A stretch of 64,000 nt of DNA from Candidatus Hydrogenedentota bacterium (GTDB lineage Bacteria; Hydrogenedentota; Hydrogenedentia; Hydrogenedentales; SLHB01). The stretch covers positions 1 to 64,000 of the forward strand of contig JABWCD010000019.1 in assembly GCA_013359265.1 (NCBI GenBank), read 5' to 3'. Shown here piece by piece: positions 16,308 to 27,000 of this stretch. Below the pieces are notes generated by a model that worked only from the letters and a program-made list of their open reading frames with translations, ran no database searches and was not told where the DNA came from. Position 1 is the first letter of the stretch. The number at the start of each line of letters is the position of its first letter. Made by a program: the position numbers and the translations under genes.

Positions 16308-19300
16308 ATGCGCAATGTAGTGTTAGCGGTAGTCGTGGTCATCGTAGTGGCGGCCGCAGCGGTGACGTACTTTTGGCTCAACCCGCCCACCGTCGTCGAA
16401 CGGCCATCGCGCGCCGAAGAGACCGAAGTTGCCGCCGCGAAAGAGCCGGACGCACGCGTGAACGCGCGGGAAGAAGCGAGTCCAAGCGCAATCGAAACGG
16501 CACCCGTGAGCATGGACGACGCGGTGAAAGCGTTCGAGGCGCTTGGTAGTCGTGGCGCTGAGGATATCAAACTGCGTACGGTGCGGGTTTACGGGACCGT
16601 GACGAACGCGGCGACGGGCGAACCGATTTCGGGAGCGCTGGTGTTTACGGACGCATACGCGATGATGCTCGATGCGGCGAGCAGCCCTGGACCCATTGAG
16701 GATGAGCGGCTCGCGTTGTCAGGACTAACCGAACAGCAGTTCCGCACGCTGCTTCAGGGGGGTGAGACGCTTCCGGAGCAATACCAGGGCAAATTTGGCG
16801 CGGCGAACGCGAAGTCCGACGATGCCGGCGCGTTTTCAATTGTGGTGAGCGTGCCGACGAACGAAGCGATTTACTGCCGCGCGAAGGGCTTCGCGGGCGC
16901 GACGCACGCGATTGGCAAAGCCGGTGCGGACGAGGTGCGCATCGATTTTCAACTGCGGAAGGGTGGGTCGATTTCAGGGACAGTGACGAATGCGGCAGAC
17001 GGTGCGCCGGTTGCGGGCGTGGTGGTGCGCGCGAAATCGGGTGACGAGGCACAGCGCCCGGTATGGCTTGCGATGCAAGACGGCCCCTCCGTATCGCTGT
17101 ATTACGCGGTTACGGCGGACGACGGCTCGTACACGATCGATGGTTTGCCCGAAGGCCACAATGCACTTTCTGTCGAAGACAACGTTCATGGTTGGCTGTT
17201 CGACCACGCGCGGACGGCAAACGTATCGGTCGCTGAAGCCGAAGCAAAGACAGGTGTTGATCTTGTTGTTACGCAGGGGCTGCGTGTGGAGGGAACCATC
17301 GCCGACGAAGACGGCGAGCCAGTCGCAGACGCCGCGATCTCCTCGTCGTCCGCCGAGTCCGACGATATCATGGATTTCGTCGAGATCATGAGTCAAACGA
17401 AGTCCGCAAGGAGCGACGACGCCGGGCACTACGTTGCGTTGGGATTGAGACCGGGCAAGAGCACTATTGCGGTTAGTCATCCGGATTTCGCGGAAGCGTC
17501 AGCGGATGTGACTGTCGTGGCTGGCGAGACGCCGGAGGTCCTTGATTTCGTATTGGTCAAGGGGACGGAAGTATCGGGCACGGCGAAATACGAAGACGGT
17601 TCGCCCGCCGTTGAGGAGTTGCTCTATCTGACGGTCCCAACAAACGGCGAAACCAACACTCCCTTTGATTTCAAGCCGGGCCGTTCTCCGATGCACGCGT
17701 TTACGGAGGAGGGATCCGGGGTGTTTGTCTTCACGCATGTACCCGCGGGCGAATATGTGTTGAGTAACGAACCGTTTGATTACCCGGGCATGGCAGGGCA
17801 AGAAGCGAGCAGGCCGAAAGTACCGGTGCAGGTGGACGGCACAACGCCGGTGACGGGGCTTCAAATAGTCCTCCCGAAAGAAGAGACCTTTGGGGAGAGC
17901 AGAGGGAAGATCGCCGGTACGGTCTTGGGTATTGAGGGTAGCCCCGCGCAAAACGTCTCGGTCCGCGCGACCTCGAAGGAACAGGAACAGTTTGCCGGCG
18001 GCGGCGCGATCGATTCCGGCGAGACGACCGATGAACATGGCGCGTTCACCCTGGAACGCCTATACGGCACGACCTTTACGGTACATGCCGAGAGCGAGAA
18101 TGGCGAGGCAGTGCAGGAGAACGTGAAATTGGGCGACACGATCACGCTGCGCCTTGGGCCTGTGACTGCAGTGACCGGTGTCGTCGTCGATGCGAACGGC
18201 GATGCGGTGGCGGGGTGCAGTGTTTCGCTGGTGAAGCAGGAGCCGGGCGAGTCGGAATCGATGGCGGCGATGATGGAGCAGATGTTCAACTCGATCATGC
18301 CGGGAGGCGGGGAAGGCGAGAAGTCGGACGACTTCGGGCAGTTCACGTTCCGGCACATGGAGGCGGGGAACTACATTGTCGAAGCGAAGAGTTCAGGAAG
18401 GGGATTCGGAGCGTCGGATCAATTCTCGGTGACGAAGGGGACGGAGAAGAGTGGCGTGCGTGTGGTGCTGGAGGCGGGCGCGACGTTCGCGGGGATGGTG
18501 GTGGACGGGGCAGGCAATCCGGTTCAGGGGGCGAATGTGTCGCTGATTGAATCGACCGGCGGATTCATGGACGACGCGATGTCGTTCGTGCCGGCGGGGA
18601 TGGGGCCGGCACCGGCGGCGGTTGCGACGACTGGGGTGGACGGGGCGTTTTCGATGAGCGGGCTGAAGCCGGGGACGTTTACATTGAGCGCGAAGCACGC
18701 TGACTACGCGCCGTACGTCGGGAAGAACGTCGAGGTGAGCGCATCATCGCCGCCCCATCGCGTGACGTTGGGCAAGGGCGGCTCGGCGCGCGGGCAATTT
18801 ATCGCGGCGGACGGTAAGCCGCGGGGCAATGTGATGATTCAGTTCATGGGCCCAAATGGAATGCAGATGGCGACGACCGATTCGGAAGGACGCTTCGAGG
18901 TGAAGGGGTTGCCCGCAGGCACGTACATGGTGAACCCGATTGACATGAGTTCAATGGGCAGGGGCGGCGAAGAGGACGCCATGCCGATGATGAATCTCAA
19001 ATCGGTCGAGATTACCGAAGGCGGCGACGTGGTGATTGCGTTCGGGACGGGGGTGACCGTGTCGGGCAGTGTGCCGGAGGAGTATCGGGGAAAGATGACG
19101 ATGGTGTACGTGATGCGCAAGGGCGCGCCCGACATGGCGTCGTTATTCGGGCAGATGGAATCCACGGAATCGTTCGATCCCACGGCGGCGATGGAGATGG
19201 GCATGCAGATGATGCAGTACACGGCGGGGATGGCGACGGCCGGGGAAGACGGAACGTTTGCGCTCCCCGGCATCGATCCGGGCGAGTACGAGCTGCGCGT

Positions 19301-19478
19301 GTACGCGTCGGACTTTAACATGGAGGACATTGATCCCGAGGCGTACATGAACATGTCGATCGAGGAGATGCAGGAGCAGTCGCGGCAGTTCATGCCGAAA
19401 GAGGTCGTGAAGCTACCGATCACGGTGGGCGACACGCCGGTTGCCGTTGAGTTTCCGATGGTGGAGGCCGCGCCGTAG
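16308..19478 (+). CDS. Membrane-anchored protein with multiple carboxypeptidase regulatory-like domains
   Basis: A 1056-residue protein. From the ATG at 16308 (GAGGG upstream) a hydrophobic segment, VVLAVVVVIVVAAAAVTYFW, acts as signal anchor. The rest is a chain of about eight to ten immunoglobulin-like carboxypeptidase-regulatory (CarboxypepD_reg) repeats. They are recognisable by V-x-G-x-V-x-A/G-x-G-x-P-V-A-G followed by T-D-x-x-G-x-F/Y-x-I/L-x-G-L-P-x-G-x-Y: SISGTVTNAADGAPVAG with SYTIDGLPEG, VTGVVVDANGDAVAG with FTFRHMEAGNY, and FAGMVVDGAGNPVQG with FSMSGLKPGTF. Acidic residues and Met are abundant near the C-terminus. The role is probably structural or ligand-binding outside the cytoplasm. 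No enzyme domain is seen. Confidence 0.85.
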   Translation: MRNVVLAVVVVIVVAAAAVTYFWLNPPTVVERPSRAEETEVAAAKEPDARVNAREEASPSAIETAPVSMDDAVKAFEALGSRGAEDIKLRTVRVYGTVTNAATGEPISGALVFTDAYAMMLDAASSPGPIEDERLALSGLTEQQFRTLLQGGETLPEQYQGKFGAANAKSDDAGAFSIVVSVPTNEAIYCRAKGFAGATHAIGKAGADEVRIDFQLRKGGSISGTVTNAADGAPVAGVVVRAKSGDEAQRPVWLAMQDGPSVSLYYAVTADDGSYTIDGLPEGHNALSVEDNVHGWLFDHARTANVSVAEAEAKTGVDLVVTQGLRVEGTIADEDGEPVADAAISSSSAESDDIMDFVEIMSQTKSARSDDAGHYVALGLRPGKSTIAVSHPDFAEASADVTVVAGETPEVLDFVLVKGTEVSGTAKYEDGSPAVEELLYLTVPTNGETNTPFDFKPGRSPMHAFTEEGSGVFVFTHVPAGEYVLSNEPFDYPGMAGQEASRPKVPVQVDGTTPVTGLQIVLPKEETFGESRGKIAGTVLGIEGSPAQNVSVRATSKEQEQFAGGGAIDSGETTDEHGAFTLERLYGTTFTVHAESENGEAVQENVKLGDTITLRLGPVTAVTGVVVDANGDAVAGCSVSLVKQEPGESESMAAMMEQMFNSIMPGGGEGEKSDDFGQFTFRHMEAGNYIVEAKSSGRGFGASDQFSVTKGTEKSGVRVVLEAGATFAGMVVDGAGNPVQGANVSLIESTGGFMDDAMSFVPAGMGPAPAAVATTGVDGAFSMSGLKPGTFTLSAKHADYAPYVGKNVEVSASSPPHRVTLGKGGSARGQFIAADGKPRGNVMIQFMGPNGMQMATTDSEGRFEVKGLPAGTYMVNPIDMSSMGRGGEEDAMPMMNLKSVEITEGGDVVIAFGTGVTVSGSVPEEYRGKMTMVYVMRKGAPDMASLFGQMESTESFDPTAAMEMGMQMMQYTAGMATAGEDGTFALPGIDPGEYELRVYASDFNMEDIDPEAYMNMSIEEMQEQSRQFMPKEVVKLPITVGDTPVAVEFPMVEAAP

Positions 19479-19954
19479 AGGCAAGCTGTTTGTCGCTGTG
19501 CGGTTGCAGGCGATTTTTTAGCGGGGGGTTCGGCCGAGGGGGACTGACGTAGGCGCAAGCGAAGATAAATAACGCAAAGGACGTAGCGTGGTCTGTGGCA
19601 ACGACCAAAGAGTTTTATCAATCAATTTCAGATTTGAAATCTCAGAATTTCAAAGATCCAACGCACTAACGCCAAATGGCTTGCGCGAGACGTGCAAGAT
19701 TCTTTGGATATCTTCGCCGGAATCGATGTAAAGGACGAAAACGACCTGAACGATGCGGAAGGGGGAGCTGGAAAATTCATGGGGTCGGGCGGACATGAGA
19801 TGGCATCGGTGTTATGGTCCGAAGAGATGGAGCAATGCTTCGTACGTCTCAGGCTGGGGGACGTGCGGCATCATCTGAAAGCGGCCGATGACCATTCGCT
19901 GATGGTAACGATTCCATCAGCAAATGGTGAATAGGGTCTATGAATCCACTCGGG
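19479..19954. other. Convergent intergenic region
   Basis: About 475 bases. Contains a short palindrome AGATTTGAAATCT around 19630 and a weak GTG-started 80-codon frame at 19692-19934 with no family match by eye. I see no supported gene. Confidence 0.4.
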
Positions 19955-21850
19955 TTATTCGACCAATTTCGACGGGGTCCAGTCGGATTTCATGAGGGTT
20001 TCGTAGTCGTCGACGCGTGAATTGTCGAGGCAGCACTGGATGATCCGTTTTCCGAGTGGATCGAGATCGGGTTCGAGGTATTCGCGCAGGGTCTTTTCGA
20101 AGAAGGTGCGCAGGATGCGGACGCCTTCGTCGTATGCGTCTTCACCGACTTCGGGTTGCGTTTCGACCTGCAGGAACCAGTGCGGGATCGTTGTGCCCTC
20201 GACGGTGAGTTCGTGCATGGCGTAGCCGAGAAGCGGGGTGCGCGAACGTATAAGTTGGTGCGAGCGGAAACGGGCCATGCCGCGGCGCGCGAGGTATTCG
20301 CGGGCGACCCATTGCGGCATGAAGCTGACTTCCCAACTGCCGATGTGCTGGTTTGGGCATAGGACATAGAGCGTCGCGGGCGTGTCCTGTATTTGGCGCA
20401 ACAGGATGTTCGCGTGATCGACTTGCCGCCCCGTGGCGAAGGGCCAGTAGGAACCGACGCCTTCGCTGGACATGCCGCTGTCTCCGCCGATGATGCTGGG
20501 GTTGGCATGGCCGCGCGGCGCGACGAGCCGCCACAACCACGCGAGCGCAGGCGGCAGCAGGTGGAACAGGCCGATAATGCCGTAGCTGGGCTTGCGGAAC
20601 GTGCACGGGGGGCACCGCACGCCGAGACTTCGAATGTCGACAGTGACCGCGCCGTCGACAATGTCGGGGATGATCTGTCGTGGAATTACGACGCGTGGAT
20701 TGGGGCAGGGTTCGCCGGGTTTGTCCTCGATGTGTTCCCAGATGAGCGCGCGTCCCCTGGGGACGGCATCGATGTTGAGGAAGAGCAGCGGCTCGGACGG
20801 TTGCGCGGTGAGCCGTTCGAGCACGGGGTCGGTGGCGTATTCGCGAATGTGGTTGACGCGTACGAACCACGCGTTCTCGGCGTCCATGAGGCGCAACTTG
20901 CCGTCACCGCGCTGGAGCGAGGGGTGGCAGATGGCCATGTCGTCGGTGACGGGCCGGATTTCGCAGGCGCGGGGAATGGAGATGTGGCGGCGTTCCTTGG
21001 TGATGATGTTCTTGCCGAGCAGGAGGCGGCCGTCGCTTTCGCGGTGGACGTGTTCGAGCATTTCACTCTTGCCGCCGCCGCTGGCGCCTTCGTGCATGAT
21101 GGTGACGACGTTGTCGTAGGGCGTGATGATTTGCGCGGTGGAACAGTGCGCGGTGGTCCAACCTTCCTTCTCGCCGAGGTTCAACAGGCTGCCGTAGACG
21201 CCTTTTTTCGCGCTGGGGCCGGGGTAGAGGTTGTAGGCGAAAATCTCGTGGAGCGATTCGAGGCGGTTGTGGACAACGATTTGCTTGCCGTCGAAATGCG
21301 TGTGGCGGAACGGCGGCGCGACATATATGACGAGGCTGGGTTCGAATGACTCGGGGAGTGCGTCGAAATCGACGATGCCCTGCAGCAGGGCGAGACCGAA
21401 CGCAAAGAACGCGGCGTTCGCGGGCGCGAGGACGACTGCTTCGAGTCCGATCTCGGGCGAGCCGGCGTGGAACGCGAAAGTGATGAGGTCCTGTTGCTTC
21501 AGCCACGCGAACGTTTCTTCGCGCAAGGGGCCGAATTCCTTGCCATACATTTGCCTGTACGTCGGCTTGTCCGTGGGCAGGTCGTCGCCGAGGACCATGC
21601 TATCGCCGTCGCGGCGGCGCATGTAGGGTTCGGGATAGTTTGCGGAGATGCCGTTGCGTACGCGGGACACTGCTGCCTCGAGCGTGGGGCCTTTGCCCGG
21701 TACGTCGTATGTAACTTCGTAGTAATTGCTGCCGGGTCCGCCGCATGCGAGATCGATCAGGTCCGTGGCGGAACGCGCGACCGTCACGGTTTTGCATTGG
21801 CTGAGCACGGCGGCGGCATCGGTGGGTGGATTAAGTTTCTTCCAAGACAT
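19955..21850 (-). CDS. DUF4914 family protein with PEPCK-like P-loop
   Basis: A 631-residue cytoplasmic protein recognised as DUF4914. The central segment VTIMHEGASGGGKSEMLEHV (about 250-270) holds a P-loop (GASGGGKSE) like those of ATP-dependent PEP carboxykinase and HPr kinase relatives. Downstream it has VRVNHIREYATDPV, LLFLNIDAVPRG and a Cys-containing RCPPCTFRKPSYG. The family's reaction is not established. A phosphotransfer reaction using a bound nucleotide is a reasonable inference. The start ATG has AAGG 8 nt upstream. It stands alone. Length fits the family. Confidence 0.75.
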   Translation of the reverse strand: MSWKKLNPPTDAAAVLSQCKTVTVARSATDLIDLACGGPGSNYYEVTYDVPGKGPTLEAAVSRVRNGISANYPEPYMRRRDGDSMVLGDDLPTDKPTYRQMYGKEFGPLREETFAWLKQQDLITFAFHAGSPEIGLEAVVLAPANAAFFAFGLALLQGIVDFDALPESFEPSLVIYVAPPFRHTHFDGKQIVVHNRLESLHEIFAYNLYPGPSAKKGVYGSLLNLGEKEGWTTAHCSTAQIITPYDNVVTIMHEGASGGGKSEMLEHVHRESDGRLLLGKNIITKERRHISIPRACEIRPVTDDMAICHPSLQRGDGKLRLMDAENAWFVRVNHIREYATDPVLERLTAQPSEPLLFLNIDAVPRGRALIWEHIEDKPGEPCPNPRVVIPRQIIPDIVDGAVTVDIRSLGVRCPPCTFRKPSYGIIGLFHLLPPALAWLWRLVAPRGHANPSIIGGDSGMSSEGVGSYWPFATGRQVDHANILLRQIQDTPATLYVLCPNQHIGSWEVSFMPQWVAREYLARRGMARFRSHQLIRSRTPLLGYAMHELTVEGTTIPHWFLQVETQPEVGEDAYDEGVRILRTFFEKTLREYLEPDLDPLGKRIIQCCLDNSRVDDYETLMKSDWTPSKLVE

Positions 21851-21986
21851 CGGTATGGCCTTCCGAATTGCGCGCGGGTGAAGGGTGGCCGTCGATTGGA
21901 TCGACCCCCGGCCTGCGCTGGGTGGATCGGCCCCTTAGATGGGAGAAGGGCAAAAGTGCGGCGTGCAGCCGATCCGAAAAATTGCG

Positions 21987-23138
21987 TTAGTTTGCCAGAG
22001 TCTTGTAGAGCGAGGCAAGCTTTTCGGCGGAGGCCGCCCACGAGAAGGTCTCGGCGCGCGCGCGGCCGGCTGCGACGCGAGACGCGGCGGCGGCGGGATC
22101 CTCGAGTACGCCCGCGATGGCGCCGGCGATTGACGCGGAGTCGAGTGGATCGACGTAGACTGCTGTGTCACCGGCGACCTCGGGCAGGGCGGACGCGTTA
22201 CTCGTGATAACGGGCGTGCGCGCGGCCATCGCTTCGAGGACGGGCAGGCCGAAGCCTTCATAGAGCGAGGGGTATACACAAACGCGCGCGCCGCGCAGGA
22301 GCAGCACAGCATCCGCTCGCGAAAGATAGCCGGGTCGAACGACGGAAGAGCCGAGCGATTCGATTGCGGCGATGGAGGGGGCGGAGCCCCAGCCGGTCGC
22401 ACCGACGATGACGAGCTTGGGAATGCCGCTTTTCGATGCGCGCAGTTGGCGGTAGGCTTCGCAAAGCCGCACGAGATTTTTTCGCGGCTCGATCGTGCCG
22501 AGATGGATGATGTAGTCGTCCTCGATTCGGTGGGCCTGGCGCAATTCGTTGAGCCGGCGCGCGTCGAGCGCGACATCGAACTCGCCGGTATTCACGCCAT
22601 TGTGAATGACATGGATGCGATCGGGAGGAATACGCAGGAGTTCGATCAGTTCGGACTTGCAGTGTTCCGAAACCGCGACGATGTGGTCCGCGTATTTCGC
22701 GGTGTGGCGCAGGAGCGTCTGCTGGACGTGTACCATGCGCGGCGTGTGGGTTTCCGGATGGCGAAACATGGACAGGTCGTGGACGGTGACGAGCTTGATG
22801 GCGCCGGACGTGGCGGGCGCCTGGTGGCAAAAGTTGTGCGCGATCCGGGCGGGGCCGGTAAACCACTCGATGGGTGGCCAGTTTAGCGTGGTCCAGGCGT
22901 AATACTTTGCGAGGCGCGCGTACGGAACATAAGACAAGGAACGCGCGTCGCCGATTTCCTTTTCGAGTGTCGCGCGACCGCCGCGCGCGCCAGCGGCGAA
23001 GAGGTGAAATCGCAGTTCGGGATCGTCGCGGGTGAATAGTGCGCGAAGCTGGTAGAGCGTGGCGTAGCCGATGCCGGTCAGGGGATTTTCCGCGGCGCAA
23101 CTGACGTCGAGGGCTATGTCAATTGCAGGGGAAGGCAA
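21987..23138 (-). CDS. Glycosyltransferase family 4 (GT-B)
   Basis: A 383-residue retaining glycosyltransferase. The N-terminal GT-B domain carries NPLTGIGYATLYQL and VTVHDLSMFRHPE; HIVAVSEHCKSELIE and HVIHNGVNTGEF follow. The C-terminal domain has HLGTIEPRKNL, the nucleotide-sugar loop YPSLYEGFGLPVLEAMAA with the family E-x7-E, and ASALPEVAGDTAVYVDP. It transfers a sugar from a nucleotide donor, probably mannose or a similar sugar, in surface polysaccharide synthesis. No sugar-nucleotide genes lie beside it. The start used is TTG with a weak ribosome binding site, so the exact N-terminus is uncertain. Dispersed repeat copy B begins 17 nt upstream. Confidence 0.88.
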   Translation of the reverse strand: MPSPAIDIALDVSCAAENPLTGIGYATLYQLRALFTRDDPELRFHLFAAGARGGRATLEKEIGDARSLSYVPYARLAKYYAWTTLNWPPIEWFTGPARIAHNFCHQAPATSGAIKLVTVHDLSMFRHPETHTPRMVHVQQTLLRHTAKYADHIVAVSEHCKSELIELLRIPPDRIHVIHNGVNTGEFDVALDARRLNELRQAHRIEDDYIIHLGTIEPRKNLVRLCEAYRQLRASKSGIPKLVIVGATGWGSAPSIAAIESLGSSVVRPGYLSRADAVLLLRGARVCVYPSLYEGFGLPVLEAMAARTPVITSNASALPEVAGDTAVYVDPLDSASIAGAIAGVLEDPAAAASRVAAGRARAETFSWAASAEKLASLYKTLAN

Positions 23139-23154
23139 GGGGATTGACCGATGC

Positions 23155-23285
23155 GAACGTGATCGGGATTGGCGCGGATAAAAGGACCTGAAGGACGAAC
23201 AGGACCAAACGGACCTGTAGGGCTGAGGCGGCGAGGGGTATGCTGGATAGTTTCAAGAGTAACATGAGCACGAGCACGTAGAAGG
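23155..23285 (+). repeat. Dispersed repeat, copy B, with 9-nt GGAC array
   Basis: GAACGTGATCGGGATTGGCG, then GGAC at 23184, 23193, 23202 and 23211 in exact 9-nt phase, then a tail from TTTCAAGAGT (23251). It aligns with copy A at 15943-16062 across left end, array and tail. It lies between two minus-strand genes. Confidence 0.7.
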
Positions 23286-23315
23286 GCTGTCTGGTGCGGA
23301 TGCTCGGTTAATGGA

Positions 23316-24065
23316 TTAGCGGTCAGAGTCATCGGGCGCGACACGGCGGAATGGCGTTGGACGGGGCAGATCGTACGCGGGTGGTTCGTCTTCGTCTTCT
23401 TCGTCCTCGATGTCCGGTTCACTTGCGGCGGATGCGGATTCGTCCGGTTGCGGGGCGTCGAGAAAGCCGAACATTTTCGCGGCCAGTTCGGCGGCGCGCA
23501 TTTGGACTTCGTCGCCGTGGCCGTAAATCATCTTGTCGAACAGAAACCGTTTGAAGAAATCGCGATCTAAGGCGGGCGTGGGGCCGCGCAATATTGATTC
23601 CAGGCGATCGTTTGGATCGTTGCCGTTGTGCGGAGCGGGCAGGCCCCTGAAGTGGCCGTCCTGCGCGATGCCGAGCGGGGAGATTTTGCGCAGCGCGCCG
23701 AGACACATGGTTTGGCCCATTTGAATGTCGGCGTCGTGGGGCATCACGGCGGCGAGACTGTTGAAGATGACGAGCGCCTCCGAATAGCGCTTGGCGAAAT
23801 AGAGGTCGACGCCTTCGGCGAAGCGTCGGCGAATGTCTTCCGGCGCGTCGCTTGCGGAGCCGCCGCCTGACCATCCGCGATCGGACGACGGCGCGGACGA
23901 TCCCGAGCGCGAGGACGTCGCGCTGGTGCCCCGGTAGGGGGCCGCGTTGTCCTTCGAGATGTATATTGTCGCGCCGCAGGAGGGGCACAGGCCGGCCTTG
24001 CCGAGGGCGGAGTGCGGCACTTGAATGCGTTCACCGCACGAACATTGAACGACCAACCGCCTCAT
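23316..24065 (-). CDS. Zinc-ribbon protein with TPR-like helices
   Basis: A 249-residue protein. Residues 6-34 form a zinc ribbon (CSCGERIQVP and CPSCGATIYI). A Ser/Gly-rich linker follows, then a helical pair, AEGVDLYFAKRYSEALVIFN, typical of a tetratricopeptide-like unit. A second helical part (RDFFKRFLFDKMIYGHGDEV) ends in a very acidic, Pro-rich tail (EDEEDEDEPP). The function is unknown. The ATG has GGAG 7 nt upstream. The gene follows the long coiled-coil gene by only 17 nt and shares its N-terminal zinc-ribbon type, so the two probably act together. Confidence 0.7.
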   Translation of the reverse strand: MRRLVVQCSCGERIQVPHSALGKAGLCPSCGATIYISKDNAAPYRGTSATSSRSGSSAPSSDRGWSGGGSASDAPEDIRRRFAEGVDLYFAKRYSEALVIFNSLAAVMPHDADIQMGQTMCLGALRKISPLGIAQDGHFRGLPAPHNGNDPNDRLESILRGPTPALDRDFFKRFLFDKMIYGHGDEVQMRAAELAAKMFGFLDAPQPDESASAASEPDIEDEEDEDEPPAYDLPRPTPFRRVAPDDSDR

Positions 24066-24082
24066 AGTATCGCTCCGATTCG

Positions 24083-27000
24083 CTACCGCCGTCCGAGGAA
24101 GCGCAAGAGCGCATCCACGAGCATTTTCTGTTCGTCCTGTTCATCGGCATTCACGACTTCCGGCGTAACCGGTTCGCCATTGCCGTCAACCGCCGGCGCA
24201 TGTTTCCACAAATCGTCGTGCGTCGCCGCCATGGTGTGCTGAAGCTTGAGAGCTTCTTCCAGCGTTCCTACGCCACCGCCGTGCGCGCGCGCGGCTTCGA
24301 GCTCGCCGCTGAGCCGCTGGATTTCCTGCGCGCTGCGAGATACTTCGGAGACAGCCTGTTCGAGTTGCTGCGTAAGTTGGCGCGATTCCTGTTCGCGCAC
24401 GCTCTTGTACTCGTCGGATTCGCGCCTCAGACGCTGAACTTCATTGCGCAGGGACTCGATTTCCGCGAGCATGTCGGCCCCGGTGCGGCCCGCTTTGTCG
24501 GATTCGGTGCGCAGCGCGGCAATTGTTTGCTCGTACTGGCCCGCTTGCGTGCGTGCCGCGGCGAGGTCCGCTTCCACCGCGGAGTTTGCAGTCCGCGCGT
24601 CCTCGAGCGCACGGCGCAGCGCCTCGATTTCTTCGAGCTTGCGCGCGGCCTCGGCGCGAAGCGATGCCAATTCGCTTTGGATGCGCTCCGCCGCGGACTT
24701 CGAGTCAAGCGCAAACGTTTCAACCTGCGCTTTTTCCGCCGCGCGCTTCTCGAGTTCGGCGCGCAGGGAGGCGACCTCCGATTCGTTCGCTGCATTCGCC
24801 GCCTGAATGTCCTGCATGGTGCGCGCGAGCGAATCGCGCTCTTCCACGGTCTGCGCGACCTGCGCTTGCAGCGCGGCGGCATCGGCTTCGAGTCGAGCGG
24901 CGCGTTCGCGCGCAGCGGCGGCCGCTGACTCGATCTCGTTTTTCTCCGCGAGATGTTTATTGAGTTCGGTGAGCAGCGAGGCCATGTCGGCCTCGGTGGC
25001 CGCTTTCGCCGCAAGCGCTTCTTCGGCGCGGCCCGCAAGTGTGTCGCGCTCGTCCACGGCGGAGGTGAGTTCGACGCGCAATGCGTCCAATTCCGCCTGG
25101 AAGCGGGCGGCGGCTTCCTGCGAGCCCACTGCGAGCGATTCGAATTCGCCCTTGTCCGCGGCCATTTTTTCCAGTTCGGCGCGAAGCGAAGCAAGCTCGA
25201 TGTCGTAGCGGGCGGCGACTTGTTTCGCTTCGTTCGCGGCGAGCTGGAGCGATTCCTTTTCCGCTTTGTGAAGTTCGGCTTCCGCGCGAAGGGCGTTGGC
25301 CTGTCGTTCGAAGTCGTCCGCGTTCTCGCGATACAACTCGACGTTGTTGCGCAGTGTTTCGTTTTCGGCGGTGGCGCGCGCAAGTTCGGCCATGCGCGAG
25401 TCGAGTTCGTGCTGGAGCAGGCCGGCGGCGGCGGAGGACTTGCCCAGGCTGTCCTGAAGCGCAGTGCGCTCGCGGAGTAGTTGTTCGGACTCGGCTTCCT
25501 TGGCCGCCAAGTGCGCGCGCAATTCATTGATGTCGGTTTGGAATTGTTCGAACGTTGCGACACCCTGCTGCGCGCGGAGATCGAGTTCCTGTTTCGCGGC
25601 AAGTGCCTGTTCCCATTCGGCCGTACGGGATTCGAAGGCGAGTTGTAGTTCCTGAATGGCGCGGGAGCGCGATTCGAGTTCGCCGTCCAATCGCCCTTCA
25701 CGCGCCCTGAAGTCGTTCACGTCCGCGAGCAAGCTCTCGACTTCGGACGTGCGGTGATCGAGCGCGGAGCGCAGTTCCCGTTCGCGTGCGTTGAGGCGGG
25801 CCACGGTATCTCGCAAGTGGCCGAGTTCGGCGTCCGCGGGGCCGAGGCGTTCCTGCGCCGCTGATGCTGCCTCGCGCATTTGGTCGAGTTCGCCTTGCAG
25901 CGCGTCGAGCGCGGCCCTTGTTTCGGCTTCGGCCTGACGCGTCGCGGCCAATTCCGCCTGCGCGGAATCGGCTTTGCGTACTGCTTCGGCGAGGGCGGCG
26001 TCGCGGTCTCGCAGTGTTGCGCTGAGGCCTGCGACCTGGAAGTCCAGATCGTCCGACTTGTCTTCTTTTTCTTGCAGTGCGGATTCCAGGCCGGCAAGCG
26101 ACGTCTTCAGTGCTTCGATTTCGTTGGCGCGCGCCGACACGTCGTCCAATAGCGATTCGATGCGCGCTTCGCGTGCAGCGAGTTGTGCGCGCAATTCGTC
26201 GGCGGCGACGTTGGCCTGTTCGTGGGCGCTGCTCGCTTGAGCAAGCGCGGCCTTTATGGACGCGAGCGCGCCATCGCGGTTGGCAGCTTCCATCTGCAGC
26301 GAGGCGATCTGTTCGTCTCGCGCGGCGAGTTGGGTGCGGATGTCGTCGAGCGCGGCCTTTGTTTCTTCGTGGCTTGCAACGAGAGGCTGCCACTTGGCGC
26401 GTTCCGCTTCGGATTCGAACGCGGCGGCCTCGACCTGGCGCGAGGCCTCGTCGAGGCGCGCATTCAGTCGCTGGATTTCGGAATCGCGATCCGCGTCGCG
26501 TGCCTGCCATTGCGCGAGTTCGGTGGTAGCGGCCTCGAGGCGCTGTTCGCGTTGGATGAGATAGGTGCGCGTCTCTTCGAGTTCCGCCTGCGCTTTGGTC
26601 AGATCGTCCAACAGACCGCGCAACTTTTGCCGCTCGGCCTGGACTTCCGTTTCGGCCTCGCGGCATTGCTGCAAGGCGAGGTCGCGCTCAAAGGTAAGTT
26701 GTTGAACGTTCCCGGATGTCTCGTCGATGCGCGTCTGCCATTGCCCGGACTCGGCGCGCAGCAGGGCCAGTTCCTCGTCGCGTTTCGCGACGAGCGACAG
26801 CGCTTCATCGAACGCGACCTTCAATTGTTCGCCGGTTGCCTGCGCGGACTGGGCGGCGAGCTTGGCAGCTTCGTACTCGGAGGCCAGACCGGCCTGGCGC
26901 GTCACGGTTTCTTCGAGCGATGCGGTGAGGTCGCGGATTTCGGTCAGGCGCGCTTCGTGCATCGTGTTGGCGGCGGCGAGCTCTGCCGCGAGCCGGTCAA

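Noticed and set aside
19692-19934. GTG-started 80-codon frame between two convergent genes
   Set aside because: No ribosome binding site, no family resemblance and mixed codon use; treated as noncoding.
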